Notes: generated from the sequence alone by a model not told the origin. A stretch of DNA of 64,000 bases from Mesostigma viride (GCA_009746045.1 RPFO01000165.1:7229735-7293734), one strand, 5' to 3'. Positions 32,624 through 44,905 are shown, counted from the stretch's first letter. Numbers and translations: made by a program.

Positions 32624-35600
32624 TCATGACGCGTGCACGCACGACTCGTACGTGGGGATCATGTACTTGATGTTGATGAACGCGTCCTCCCCCCCCGTCT
32701 GCTCCAGCAGCTCCAGCGTGTCCCGGATCAGCGCGGCCACGTTGCAGTTCTTCTGCTGGCTATAGTCGATGTCGTCGCCGATGTTGTGGTCGTACGACTT
32801 GAACAGGTTGAGCACCGGCAGCAGCTGGCGGTAGTACGGGACCAGCGCCTCGCCCACCAGGTCATCCGACTTGACCAGCTTCTGCAGCAGCTGCAGCGTG
32901 ATGCCGATGACCGACGGGTCGCGCGTGTTCAGCGCTGTCTTGATGGGGATGATCAGCTGGGGGACGACCTGGGGGGCGGAGGCGTGGGGGTTGCAAGAGG
33001 GGGGGGAGGGGGATGCATCGTGCCAAGGAATGCAGGGGAACGAGCATATTTCTGTGAGACAAACATGACTGATAATCATGCCTGCTCCTACCTTATGCCA
33101 CAATGCCCAGGGACAAAACGAAAAGTCATTCCCTTCAAGAAACAACATGCAGTTGGTCGGTGCGAGGTGATTCTTTAAAAAAGGCACTGCCATCCTCACT
33201 GCGGCGTATTTATGTGCTACTTCTTCCTCTACTCCGTGTGCTGCTATCCCAAGGGCCCAGACTAGGACAAGTACAGCAGGTACACACGGCCCACCCTTGC
33301 TGTGGCGCACAGATGACCACCCAGACAGCGTCCCAATCATCATGCTTGTAAAGCATACCCACAACCCACATGCCCACCCATCTATAAACGCCCACCCAAA
33401 TATACGCAACTGCCCACCCATATAAAATATAAACGCCGACCCATATCAATGATACAACCCAGCGAAGGCCAGAAAAATAAATGCCCTATATATGAATGCC
33501 CACCCATATGTTTACAGGCCAACCTTACAACCTTTGCACCTACTGGCCGAGTGATCCGCCATGACATGCTGACAGCCGCATGACCACCACTCTCCGACCA
33601 TCGGATACTGTCAACATTATCAGACATCGGATGCTATCACCATTAGGGGGTCGCCTTGTGAAGCCAAAGATCCAGTCATCAGAAGAGCCAGGCAACAACA
33701 TGTCAGCCTCTAGGTGCTTCCATGCACAAGCACTGGAAGGTCGCTACATTGTTGTTTGCAGTGCATGCAATTAGCCAGCCACCCATGTCATGTGTTCGCT
33801 TGGCCCCCACTCCCTAACATCAGGAAGACCACCTCCCTAATGGTGGATCAAACCCCAACCCCTGACCCCTAGACCCTAAGCCCCAATGGTGGACCCATCC
33901 CCACCCCTTGCCTACCACCCCGCGTCCATCCCGCCCCACACACATCAAGGGCAGGGGGGACCCTGACCACCTGCCTACCTATTGCCTACCACCCCATTTA
34001 AAATCCTCCCCCCCCCATGTGCCGGCAGGATCTTACCCCCACTGCGAATGCGCATGTCCTCCACCCCCTTACCCCTGACCACCTCGTGGCCTCTTGCTTA
34101 CCATCCCCCCCCCACGTACCGGCAGGATCTTGCCCGCCCCGTGCGCGAGCATGTCCTCCACCCCCTTGACGGCGAGGAACCGGTAGGGCTCCTCTTTCTC
34201 GCGGATGCCATCGAACATGATGGGCAGGTAGTGGTGGTAGTCCAGCTTGGCCACGTCCACCTTCCAGCTGATCACGTTCTTCACACTCTTGTGCTCCACG
34301 CTGATGGGCAGGTCATTGCGCTCGTAGAAGCGGCGGAACTGGGGGGGGGGGGGGGGGCGGAAGGGTGGAAAAGGGGGGGGGGGGGGGGGGGAGGAAGGGG
34401 AAAATGGTGGTGTTGATGGTACAGTCAGAATTGGCAAGAGTTACAGCAATGGATAGAACAAGCAGCGGACATAGGGGAGGGGGGGAGGGAAGGGGGGGAG
34501 GGAAGGAGGGGAAAGGGGAGATGAGCTCATGGAAAGACAGGAGCAGCTAGCGAGGGGTGGGTGGGAGGGAAGAAGGGGGAAGGGGGGCGGGAAACAAAGT
34601 GAGGAAGTGGGCGGGTGGGATATATGGTTAACGGAATAAAAAATTGTGACTCTAGCGGCAAAACTAGGGGGTGGGGGGACCAAGCGAATGCAGAGTGACT
34701 TATGGCCAACACAGGAGCAGGGGATAGTACACCAGTGACAACGCGATGGTGTCCATCATCAAGATGGCAAGAACAAGGAGGATGGTGATGGGTGATTGGT
34801 GATGGTGACGGCGGGGGTAACTGCGGTGGTGGCAGCGGCAGCAACAACAAGAATGTGGTGGTTGAGCAGCGGCTGGAGTGCTGTGAGGTGAGGTAGGGGG
34901 GAAAGGGAGGGGCAAAGCCAAGCTGGGCTGGGCTGGGGGTGAGCTGGGGTGGACAACGACGGGAAAAAAATGGAAAGGGAAAAACTGGAAAAGGAAAAGA
35001 CTGGGGCAGGAGGTCGAGATGGCGTGGGACGGGGTGCAACAGCAGGTCAATGCCAAATCTACTTGGGTGGATACTCGTGTGACTATCATTTTCATCCTCC
35101 CAGGCATCTCTTTCAAGTTATTAGCCCACCCTTACCAACGTAGCACACTATCATCACCACAATTGTCATTGCTGTTATCTCACTGTTATAATTGCATTTG
35201 TCTCACCTTCGTACCTTACTTTCTAATGCTGCCATTGTCGCTCCTACCGAGACAAACCGCGTTTCAGCAAGCCAACCCTGACATGATCCATGCAAACCAC
35301 CATGAATCGTACCCTAACAAACCAACATTCAAACAAATCAACAAGGCATAACTATTGATGCCTAGAGTAAAAGGCCAGTTTTTTTTTCAATGGCAGCATA
35401 GATACTTGGCACCGTGCCCTACTTGCGTTCCTCGGGTGACAACAACGGCACATGGACCAAGGGAAGACATCGGGTTATAAATAGCCTAAAATGCCTGAAA
35501 GCATAAAGACCATGAAGATATCGGAACGGAGAAAGGAAAGGGACATACAGAAGAAACAAAGGACGAAGCACACCTAGCGACATATATGCGGCATCCAAGG

Positions 35601-36056
35601 CAGCGACGGTGCCCCTGCCCAGAAATAGTGGCTTTGTATATAAATGCACGCTACTATTGATAACAGAGTGGTTTAGCATACACTCATCAACTGTCCTCAT
35701 ACCTGAGTGTCGGGAGGGTTATCTCGTTTCGTGAACGCGTGCGCCTTGGGCGGCTCCGGAACACGAGTTTCCTTCTTAAATTCTCCGCGCCGAATTTTCT
35801 CACCATCTCCTCGCTTTACCCAGTTATGAGGATCGGGCTTCTCTGACGGATATTTGTACACGCCTTGATTAGAATAGTACGGCAAATCTTTGACCTCTGC
35901 CATTGTATGCCCACCAGCGCGCCGTTTAGGGTCGACCTTCATCGTTTGGTCAAACACGGATCCCGTTTCTTTCCTGGGCTGAGTGCCCGGTTTTCCCTTG
36001 ATTTTGGCATCACAATACTCCCACGTAAACAGCTGGCCAGCTACGTCCTGACTCAT
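32624..36056 (-). CDS. PACRG: Parkin co-regulated gene protein (PACRG), ciliary inner-junction protein
   Basis: Minus-strand exons: 36056-35703, 34338-34120 and 32968-32624, all phase 0, giving 305 aa. Exon 2 has [12 protein letters not shown] and [14 protein letters not shown]; exon 3 has [37 protein letters not shown] and the terminal [13 protein letters not shown]. These are diagnostic of PACRG. In cilia and flagella PACRG helps close the B-tubule at the inner junction of doublet microtubules (established knowledge), so the organism is inferred to be flagellated. The first exon adds a basic amino-terminal region of about 118 residues that is less conserved. The start is the first ATG of the open frame. 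Intron 2 contains an echo of the end of exon 2 (34020-34072). The gene diverges from CPN60A with 705 bp between starts. Confidence 0.93.
34020..34072 (-). repeat. Echo of the end of PACRG exon 2
   Basis: The stretch GCCGGCAGGATCTT...GCATGTCCTCCACCCCCTT (plus-strand reading) copies 34119-34174, including the donor side, with several substitutions. It lies about 50 bp inside intron 2. Confidence 0.85.
34341..34640. repeat. G-rich low-complexity tract in PACRG intron 1
   Basis: Long G runs and GGGAGG/GGGGAAG motifs on the plus strand. On the gene's strand this is a C-rich polypyrimidine tract ending at the acceptor of exon 2. Confidence 0.8.
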
Positions 36057-36761
36057 TCTGAATCGTCAACAGCGAGCCAACACGTCAGAAACTTTTCACA
36101 CCTAGGGCTCAATACAATCGCAGATCTACTGCTCCTGGGATCGCTAGCGGTTGCGTGCGTGCCTTTCAGACGGCTAACAACAGGATTTCTCGCATCGCTA
36201 CAATAATATCTTCCTCTGCCGACGGGGACGAATTTGCTTCGCGCGCCTGGACTCAATGTCTGAAGGAAGCGAGCGCTACCATGTACCTAATCTATGGTGG
36301 TGATGGACGAGGATCGGCTGTAAACAGCTTGCAAGCAGCCCCCCGGTTTTTTAGTTGAACCCCCCAAAAATAGATGACGCGACGCGCCAGGCGGGTAGCA
36401 GTGTCACTGTCGTCTGTCATACTGTAGCACTCCGGCCATGACAAGTTTCTGCTAGCACACGCTGGAAACGCTCTGGGACAATGCATGTACTTCGCGGTGG
36501 CGCTGAACCGGCGGAAAGTCGAGAAGAATCTCACGCCGTACCTATATCCTGAAAAGCGACCAGTCGATCACAGATCCACTTGGACTGCACCGCGAGCGTA
36601 TGCCAGAAGCCTGGAAACTTCATAACAACCCTCAGGCAGGCGTTCGTCGCGCCGCCTTCGTGGGAACACCGGGAGAAGGCACTGGAAGCAGTCGCTAAAA
36701 GACGCTGCAAGCTAAACTGGCTAGGCCTTTTGGACTGTGCCGCAATACCCGACACGCGACA
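36057..36761. promoter_or_regulatory. Divergent promoter region between PACRG and CPN60A
   Basis: The start codons of the minus-strand PACRG (36056) and plus-strand CPN60A (36762) are 705 bp apart with no other supported gene, so both promoters and 5' UTRs must lie here. I do not see a clear TATA box or other element whose position I would defend. Confidence 0.6.
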
Positions 36762-39700
36762 ATGGCGATGACGAGCGTTCTCTCGCGTGCTGCTGTTTCT
36801 ACGGCATCCGTTAGCGGGCAGCAGCCTCGCTCCGCATCCTCCAAAAATGCCAAGGTATGTTGCTGGTGTTTTTCGCGTAATTGAGCAGTGTAGATTTCCG
36901 CCTGCGTCGATATTTTTGTCTCGAATGTCCCGGACGCCGACTCGCGTTGGTATGAGCTGACGGGGCGTGCTCGTGAGCCGCGTTCGTTTGGCATTGTGGA
37001 TACCAGCTTGGGAGGAGCTTGGGAAGCTCATTTTCGGGCAAGGGCGTGAGCCAGGCCGCGCGCGTCAATGTAGCGTCCCAAAGTCGGCGGGATTTGTCGG
37101 TGCGAGCGGAGGCCAAGGATATTCACTTCGATACCTTGGCTAGGACGAAGCTTCAAGATGGAATCAACAAGCTAGCAAATGCCGTTGCGTGCACCCTTGG
37201 TCCACGAGGTACGTGGCCGTACCTCGGACGTGTTAATGACTACCATTAACAACTAGAATTACTGCTACTTGGACGGCGTCACTGACATATGTTTTACCAG
37301 TTAGCACGGCTATGGCGTGAGGATGAGATTGAGCGGGTGGATGAAAATTAGATGCTATGTTGACGTGCCTTGAGTGTGTTGGTGGGTCCGCGTAGCATTT
37401 TGTGACTCCGCTGCATATCGAGGATAGATACCAGCGTGGTAGTTGGGGCATTGCTCTCAATGTGGGGCGCACTCCAGCTGCTTTACTTTTTGGAGCAGAA
37501 CTTCCTTCCTTCAGTGGTATGCCCTCCATAACATTTTGTGCTAGTGGTGTGGAAGGCCAGTATGTTTTTTTTCGTGCGCTGTTTCCACATGATTCATTAT
37601 CATCAAGATTCATTGTTGGCTTTCCTGAATTGCCGTTAACATAGCCATTATGATTGATGTGGAAGCGGTATCCTGAATAGTAAATTACCAATTTGCCATG
37701 GATTCATCCTTACTTATCCTTACTAACTATCATTTAACCTCCCCATTAGTGATTATGTAAAATGGCACGTCACACCTGTATTCGATTGCGCTGGCGAAGA
37801 ATGGCACGTGACAAACCCATTCACTTGACGTAATCTAGCCCGTCCAACCTGTCCATGGCCCCATAAGGAAGGCCCAACGTGGCGCTAGACTGCTTACCTT
37901 GGGGCGCTGTGTGGGTTTTTGCCATAGTGAGGTGCCTATTGCATTTTGTACAGTTGTGAATGCATCTTGTAGTACAAACACCTCATTGTTCGTACACATA
38001 CCATCCCTGCTAACTGGTCAAGCGAGATGTATCTTGTAGTGCTGGAGTTCTCTGGTGCCTTATAATGGTGTCGGTTTAGTGATTTTGCGGACATAAGATT
38101 GCTTTTTTATCCCATCTTTTCGCCCTCCAGGCGGCAACGTGGTGCTGAAGGAGTTGTCGGGGCCCTTTATATGCTTTTTTGTGATGTGGCTCATATAAGA
38201 CTTGTTTATCCCATCTTTGTACCGCTCCCAGGCCGCAACGTGGTGCTGGAGGAGTCGTTTGGTGCCCCACGTGTCATCAACGACGGCGTGTCCATCGCGC
38301 GCGCCATCGAGCTGGAGGATCCGGTGGAAAACGCGGGCGCGCAGCTCATCCGGGAGGTGAGGCCACCCACCCTAGAGTTGGTGTGGTGGTAGCCGCTAGC
38401 ACGTCCGGTAGTGTGGGGGAGGATGGGTTGAGTCGCGGGCGCGCTGTGCATCTGGGAGGTGTGGCCAGTCCACCTCGGACATCGGTGGGTGACACCTTCA
38501 GTTGGATCATGTATGCCAACAGCGTGCGTGCAACTCATCTGGGGTGTGTGGCCTGTCGCTCTCTGGTTTCTTACGCCGAGAGAACCCTTGCTAGCGGGGT
38601 GTGGAGGGGGGGGGGGGGAGAGGAGGTCGTGGAGGTCGCAACAGCGTGGTCAGTCCCATGCTAACAGGTGCCTTCATCTCTTGCTGTTACTCTCCATGTT
38701 AGTGTTGCTATTACAATCCATGTTAGTGTTGGTATTACAATCCATGCTAGTGTTGCTATGACAATCCATGCTAGTGTTGTTATTACACTCCTAGCTAGTG
38801 TTGCTATTACAATCCATGCTAGTGTTGCTATTACAATCCATGTTAGTGTTGCTATTACAATCCATGCTAGTGTTGTTATTTTCATACCTGTGGTCATTAA
38901 TTCATTCCTGCGTGTCCGAGTTCTTGGCCAGCGGCACCGATGACGCAGTGCTTAACGCCAAGGCTTTTGCACCTGCCAACCTCGACGACCATCGCTATTG
39001 CCGACGTGCCACGTATCCGCTTGCCAGGTGGCACGCCCCACCAATGCTCCATCTAAGCCGCACCAATTCTCCATCTAAGCCGCACCAATTCTCCATCTAA
39101 GCCGCACCAATTCTCCATCTAAGCTGCACGAATACTGACGATCCCTGCCGCACAATTACTGTTACACGTGCTTATGCCATGTACTTGCACACGCCAGGTG
39201 GCGAGCCGCACCAACGATGCGGCAGGCGATGGCACCACCACTGCGTGCGTGCTGGCGCGCGAGATGATCGAGCTGGGCATCCGCAACGTGCAGGCGGGCA
39301 CCAACCCGGTCGCGCTCAAGCGGGGCATGGACAAGACAGTGGCCAAGTTGGTGGCCAAGCTCAAGGAGTACGCCAAGGACGTCAAGGGCTCGTCCGACAT
39401 CAAGGGTGGGTGGGGGGAAAGGGGGAGGGGATTGGACTCGGGCGCATGGGTGGGTAGTGCAAGGGGTAGTGGGGGAGCAAGGGGTATGAGGGCTGCTTGG
39501 ACGGCAAGGGTTGGGGGGGGGGGGGGGGGGGCAGGGGACGAGTTTTTTAATGGACTTACGGCAAGTGCAGGGGTCAAATGGAGTAGCCGCGGCGTGAGGA
39601 TATACTATGCAAGTGGAATAGGGGTTGCCTCTGTGTCGTTCCGTACCCTAGTAATTAGCCCCCGCTGTCAAAAACGGTGGCGCCCGTGGCATGAACACCT

Positions 39701-42700
39701 TGCTGCCCGTGCTACCTTGCTTATGACCCCACCATCATATCCCAGCGCCTGTAGGCAGCCGTGGCCTCCATTTTGTAAACACCTTGCTGCCCACGTCTTC
39801 TTCGAACCTGTCTTTGTGCCCAGCAAACCCTACACCCTAGGCCATTGTGTCCATTAAAAGCCGACGCGTCCACCTCGTTAGCGTCTTGCTGGTATCGGGC
39901 TATCTCCCATGTTGAACCCTGGGGATTCCTGTGCCGTTATTCTTGTGCCCGCAGCCGTGGCGTCGATCTCTGCGGGCAACGACGACGTCGTCGGCCAGAT
40001 GATCGCGGACGCGCTGGAGAAGGTGGGCACGGACGGCGTGCTGTCGATTGAGACGAGCAGCGGGTTTGAGACGACGGTGGAGGTGGAGGAGGGCATGGAG
40101 ATTGACCGCGGGTACATGTCCCCCCAGTTTGTGACCAACAACGAGAAGATGATCACCGAGATGGCCAACGCGCGCGTGTTCATCACCGACCAGAAGATCG
40201 ACCAGGTCAAGACGCTCGTGCCGCTGCTGGAAAAGACCATGCAGGTGGGTGGGAGCGGTCACGGTAGGGTCGCTGTGTACTAGCGGTGTGGGGTTCCACC
40301 GCTGGAGAAGGCCATGCAGGTGGGCGTGGTGTGGTTCTAGCCGATTATCATTCCTGTCGTGTATCATTCCTAGCCGCTTATCATTCCTAGCCGCTTATCA
40401 TTCCTAGCCGCTTATCATTCCTATCGTGTATCATTCCTAGCCGCTTATCATTCCTATCGTGTATCATTCCTAGCCGCTAATCATTCCTACTGTGTATCAT
40501 TCCTAGCCGCTTATCATTCCTATCGTGTATCATTCCTACAGTGTTGATCTGTGTGATTGCCGTGATGATTCCGCGCATGTCTCCATTGGAGCAACAACGA
40601 GGGGTTGATCTGTGTGATTGCCGTGATGGTTCCGCGCACGTCTCCTTTGGAGAAACGAGGGGTTGATCTGTGTGATTGCCGTGATGGTTCCGCGCATGTC
40701 TCCTTTGGAGCAACAACGAGGGGGCCCCTGGCTGCCTGTCCTCCCTTGTCCATGCAGTCTTCCGTCGGGAGTTCGACTTTCTGTTCCTGTGTCTTCCTGT
40801 TCCTGTGTATCTGCCTCCTGCCTTGTTCTCACGCTCTCTTGCCCTGGCCCCTCCATACTCGCTTTCCCCGCTTCCCACCCTTGGTCCCAATGATGATGGC
40901 GACGACGACATCAACGTGGAAACCCATTACCACCACCCGATGCGACGGATTCAAACGACCGCCAAACACGGCCTGCGCTGCGTCCGCCAGGGCAACTTCC
41001 CCCTGCTCATTGTGGCTGAGGACATCACGGGCGAGGCGCTGGCCACGCTGGTGGTCAACAAGCTGCGCGGCGTGATCAACGTGTGCGCGATCAAGGCGCC
41101 CGGGTTCGGTGAGCGCCGCAAGGCACTGCTGCAGGACATTGCCATCCTGACCAATGCCGAGTTTGTCGCGACCGACCTGGGCATGAGTGTGGAGGAGACG
41201 GAGCTGGACATGCTGGGCACCGCGCGCAAGGTGGTGGTTGGCAAGGACTACTGCACGGTCATCTCCGACGCTGGCAACCGCGAGGATATTGCAGCGCGCG
41301 TCAAGCAGCTGAAGAAGGAGCTGGCGGAGACGGACAGCGTGTACGACAGCGAGAAGCTGGCCGAGCGCATTGCCAAGCTGGCGGGCGGTGTCGCCGTCAT
41401 CAAGGTGAGGGGGGGAGGGGTCTGACCCACTGGAGGGCGTGACCGTGTATCCATGATCAAGGTGAGGGGGAAGGGTGTAGGATATTATCTGTGGGGTTAT
41501 GGACTTGGTCTCTGACAGCGAGAAGCTGGCTGAGCGCATCCCCAGCCTGGCGGGCGGTGTGGCCGTCATCAAGGTGAGGTGGGTGACCGTTTGTTTGGCG
41601 GTGATCGAGGTTAGGCCTAAGGGTCATGACCATGTGGCCATGTGGCCATGACTACAAATGCCTCCTTTCTGCCTTGTTCCCACCTAATTTATGGCTCAAG
41701 TTGTGTGGCATGACGGAGATGAGGGGGATGGGTTAGAGGAAGCAATCTGTGCAGTTAATTTTTTTTCACCAATGCCTCGGTTGTGCCTTGTCCCTTCCTC
41801 CAACTCAAACCCTATACTCTAAGGAGGTGGGTGGCATTGCCGAGACGCAGGGGAAGTAGTTTGTATATGAACCGTTAATAGATTACTTATATTTGCCGTC
41901 CATGTGCCCTAATCGCGCCTCCCTGCCATCAGGTGGGCGGCATGACGGAGACGGAGGTGGAGGACAAGAAGCTGCGCATCGAGGACGCGAAGAATGCCAC
42001 CTTTGCTGCCATGGAGGAGGGCATTGTGCCAGGTGGCGGCGCCGCCTATGTCCACCTGTCGGCGTTTGTGCCGGGCATTATTGCTGAGATGACGGACGAG
42101 GAGGAGAAGCTTGGTGCAGCCATCATCCAGAAGGTGAGGCAAGCATCCCCCCCTCTTTCCCCTGACCATTATCACCCGATGAAGATCGGCTACCGCTGCT
42201 GTATCTAACACCGCGTCTTACTCCCCATCCCTCGATTAGCGTCTCCCCGACCCCTTCTTTTCCCCGACCATCATCATTCCCGGGATGAAGATTGGTGCCC
42301 GCCCCTGTATCAAACAGCGCATCCCCCTCATGCTTCACTTTGCGTGTCTCCCCCCACTTCCCCCCAGGCCATCATCGCCCCCGCGATGAAGATTGCGGAG
42401 AATGCGGGCGTGGAGGGCGCAGTGGCCGTCCAGAAGATTCTGTCCTCCGACTGGAACATTGGCTTCAACGCGATGAGCGGCCAGTACGGCGACCTCATGG
42501 AGGCCGGCGTGATCGACCCCGCCAAGGTAAGGGAGGACAAGGGTGCAAGGCGGGGGGGAACAAGTATGGTTGCAAGGGGGGGGGGGGGATGGGATGGCGT
42601 CGACCCTGCAAAGGCAAGGGCGAGGGGAGATATGTTGTATGGTTATTCTTTAGTGGGGGGAGATGGTAGCCAGCGGTCCTAGAGTTTTGAGCCCTTGTGT

Positions 42701-43354
42701 GCCCTCGTGGAGGCGCTGTGATCTGACCCTGCAATTGTGAGAAAAAGGGGACAAGAGGGAAGGAGCGATGAGACAAGTGAACAAGAGGGAAGGAGGGATG
42801 AGACTAGTGAACAAGAGGGAAGGAGGGATGAGACAAGTGAACCAGAGGGAAGGAGGGATGAGACTAGTGAACACAGGGAAGGAGGGATGAGGCTAGTGAA
42901 CAAGAGGGGAGGGATGAGACTAGTGAACAAGAGGGAAGAAGGGATGAGACAGGGGTGGGGGTGGGGGGGGAGGTGGCTTGTTTTGGTTTGCACTTACGTC
43001 TGCACTTGGTCATCCCACCCCCTCTTTCCTTTTTCATCTTGCTCCCTATGCCGTATGTTTATCTCCCTTTGTACCTCCCTGGTGACCCGCTGTGCTCTGC
43101 AGAACACAGCATGCATCCTTGTATGCGCTTTTTGGAATGCACATGATCATCTCACCCGCCTGTCCTACTGCCTCTGTGCCCCCTATCGTTGTCATCTGGT
43201 ACAGGTGACCCGCTGCGCACTGCAGAACTCGGCCTCCATCGCGGGCATGGTGCTGACCACCCAGGCCGTCATGGTGGAGAAGCCCGCCGACAAGGCGGCC
43301 GGACCACCCATGCCCACCCCCGGTGGCATGGGCATGCCGGGCATGACCATCTAA
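36762..43354 (+). CDS. CPN60A: Chloroplast chaperonin 60 subunit alpha
   Basis: Exons: 36762-36854, 37007-37208, 38232-38356, 39198-39405, 39955-40244, 40991-41404, 41933-42133, 42368-42526, 43205-43354. All phases agree and encode about 613 aa. The first 55-65 residues are Ser/Ala/Arg-rich, as in a chloroplast transit peptide. ATP-site blocks are present ([40 protein letters not shown]), as is the apical block [32 protein letters not shown] fits the Cpn60 signature. The stretches [24 protein letters not shown] and [12 protein letters not shown] match plastid alpha better than beta. The tail is GGM-like ([10 protein letters not shown]). Alpha with beta subunits forms the stromal folding chamber used for Rubisco large subunit and other proteins (known). 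Seven of eight introns contain echoes of neighbouring exon ends. An AATAAA lies at about 43759. Confidence 0.95.
38131..38156 (+). repeat. Echo of CPN60A exon 3 start
   Basis: CAGGCGGCAACGTGGTGCTG then AAGGAG copies CAGGCCGCAACGTGGTGCTG, GAGGAG at the true acceptor (38229). Only about 25 bp match; the rest diverges, so it would not give a working exon. Confidence 0.85.
38697..38885. repeat. 24-bp minisatellite in CPN60A intron 3
   Basis: About eight units of TTAGTGTTGCTATTACAATC followed by CATG, with variants. Confidence 0.9.
39034..39125. repeat. About 22-bp tandem repeat next to an exon 4 start echo
   Basis: Four copies of GCACCAATTCTCCATCTAAG and two further bases follow a copy of the exon 4 start (CCAGGTGGCACGCCCCACCA at about 39025). 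The repeat unit itself appears derived from that echo. Confidence 0.8.
40330..40545. repeat. About 17-bp tandem repeat in CPN60A intron 5
   Basis: About twelve units alternate between CCTAGCCGCTTATCATT and CCTATCGTGTATCATT. Confidence 0.9.
40541..40725. repeat. About 58-62 bp tandem repeat, three copies
   Basis: GTTGATCTGTGTGATTGCCG recurs at about 40543, 40602 and 40662, followed by similar CGCGCATGTCTCC sequences. Confidence 0.85.
41516..41575 (+). repeat. Echo of the last 57 bp of CPN60A exon 6
   Basis: The copy contains AGCGAGAAGCTGGCTGAGCG and GGCGGTGTGGCCGTCATCAAG then GTGAG, paralleling 41349-41408. It still has the donor and an open frame; missense changes at two codons show it is decaying. 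A shorter echo ending ATGATCAAG|GTGAGG is at about 41452-41466. Confidence 0.9.
42740..42950. repeat. About 30-bp purine-rich tandem repeat in CPN60A intron 8
   Basis: Seven units of GAACAAGAGGGAAGGAGGGA followed by TGAGACAAGT or TGAGACTAGT. Confidence 0.9.
43082..43118 (+). repeat. Echo of CPN60A exon 9 start
   Basis: GGTGACCCGCTGTGCTCTGC then AGAACACAGC copies GGTGACCCGCTGCGCACTGC, AGAACTCGGC at the true exon start (43204). Confidence 0.88.
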
Positions 43355-44455
43355 GCGGCGGACTGTATGCGGTGGATGCCTGTGTCAGTGCCAAACCAAA
43401 AGTGCCCCCCCCCCCCCCCTTGAATGTGCGGTGCGACCATCGATAAGGCTCGTCGCTTGACGATCTAGCAGCCCGGATCGCAATCGCCTGCCTAGTAAGG
43501 CGGTAGATTAGAGGGAACGATGTGGGGATGGCGGAGGCCTGGAGTACATGGTATAAGGGTGGCGCGCCTGGGGGTGCGTCCACGGTGGCCAGCTGGCGAC
43601 TTGGAGCTTGCCACAGGCAGGCGCTGCTTGGCGTTGTAGACTGTCAGAGGTGCCTGCAGGAGTGCTCAGTGTGCACGGTTTTGGGGAGAGTGGGTAGGTC
43701 TCCAGGTTGTCATCATGGGCAAGCATCCACGTGACAGCAGCTGCAGTTCTATCATCTGAATAAATGGTGTGCGCCGCGGGGTTGCAGCCTTGTTGGTTAG
43801 GGAATTGCGGCGGTGCCCAGTGAGAAATGGTTTTATTTATAGGGTAAATACATGGTAACTATAATTTATGTGATAATTTTGATATCAAGCTGTTCCTGTT
43901 TTCATACTATCCTATCAAGGAGACGGCCAGCGCAGGCCAGAAATCTGGTGAATCCTATGCTCATCTTTTTACCGACTAGACCGAATTAGATTTCGATTTC
44001 AATCTAAATCTAAATCTCAAGTTCAATCGGTATAAAACTGGCTTCAAATTTCCAAGGGTCGCGCAAAGCTAGGCAAAAGGAAGGTCGCGGAACAGCGGAG
44101 TGGGATCTGCCTAACTCCGAGTCCCCTTCCCGCCCCTTTGCCTTCGCAGCCCTCGGGCTGTCAGAGAGAGAGCAACGGGTCGGCAGTGAGCCAGGTTCGC
44201 CCCGCCTCGCGCGGCCGCCTCCGAAACCTCCTCAGAGTGCACGCATTTCTTATGCGTGCAGCTTCATTCTACCTGGCCACCCGAGCCAACCGTCGGCGTA
44301 GCCTCGACGCGTTGGCAGGACTGAATCGAAACGGTGATTGAAAGCATAAGTCCTCAACCCGCCCCGGCCCAAAACCCCCCCACCTCCACCCCCACCCCCA
44401 TCACCACCCTGCTCTGGACACTCCCCGCCTGCACCCCGGCTTTTCGGTCAACGCG
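43355..44455. other. Intergenic after CPN60A
   Basis: It contains the likely 3' UTR and one copy of the dispersed GAGAC...CCAGCGCAGGCC motif (43919-43947). A short frame at 44138-44341 (+) is not recognised and I do not call it a gene. Confidence 0.4.
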
Positions 44456-44458
44456 CGC

Positions 44459-44529
44459 CATTGGTCATTAATTAATCAATTAATTAGACTCGTGCTCCCG
44501 TGTTGGGGAGTCACGGACCATTGGTCATT
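44459..44529 (-). mobile_element. Short hairpin/TTAA-tail insertion with target-site duplication
   Basis: About 50 bp (TTAATTAA repeats, CTCGTGCTCCC, hairpin, GGGGAGTCACGG) are flanked by direct repeats of CATTGGTCATT (44460 and 44519). This is the clearest evidence that the family moves as a discrete unit, in a retroposon-like way. Confidence 0.65.
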
Positions 44530-44544
44530 GCCTGCACCTTGACC

Positions 44545-44905
44545 GCCTGGCACCTTCAACGCCCGCACGCTCCAGCCCGACGCTGACCGCTGTCACTACC
44601 TGCGCAGCGACGACTGTCAGTGCCATCGAGTCTCCAATCTTATTGGTTTCTGCATCAACAATAACATCGCCATCCTGGGAATCCAAAAACACAGGCGCAC
44701 TGCATCGGCTCGCGGACCGACCGACCGCCCTTGCTGCTGACGACATCGACGGCTGGCGGTTTTATTACGGAGGCGGCGACGGCACCGGGAACGCCGGCCG
44801 GGGGCGTCGGTCTCCTCTGCTCCCCGCTCGCCGTACGCCACATGGGTGAACCCCGACCCCGAGAGCTTCTTGCGGCATTTAATAAGAAACAACAGCTTAT
44901 CTGAA
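44545..44905 (+). pseudogene. LINE endonuclease (EEP-fold) amino-terminal fragment
   Basis: One frame reads GTFNARTLQPDADRCHYL then LIGFCINNNIAILGIQKHR, the first two blocks of a retrotransposon apurinic-type endonuclease (the 'T.NvR.L' and 'i..l.iQE..' blocks). After frame changes, DIDGWRFYYGGG and VGLLCSPLAVRHM resemble the next two blocks. Stops and frameshifts make it a pseudogene. The catalytic Glu expected after IQ is replaced by Lys. Confidence 0.55.
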
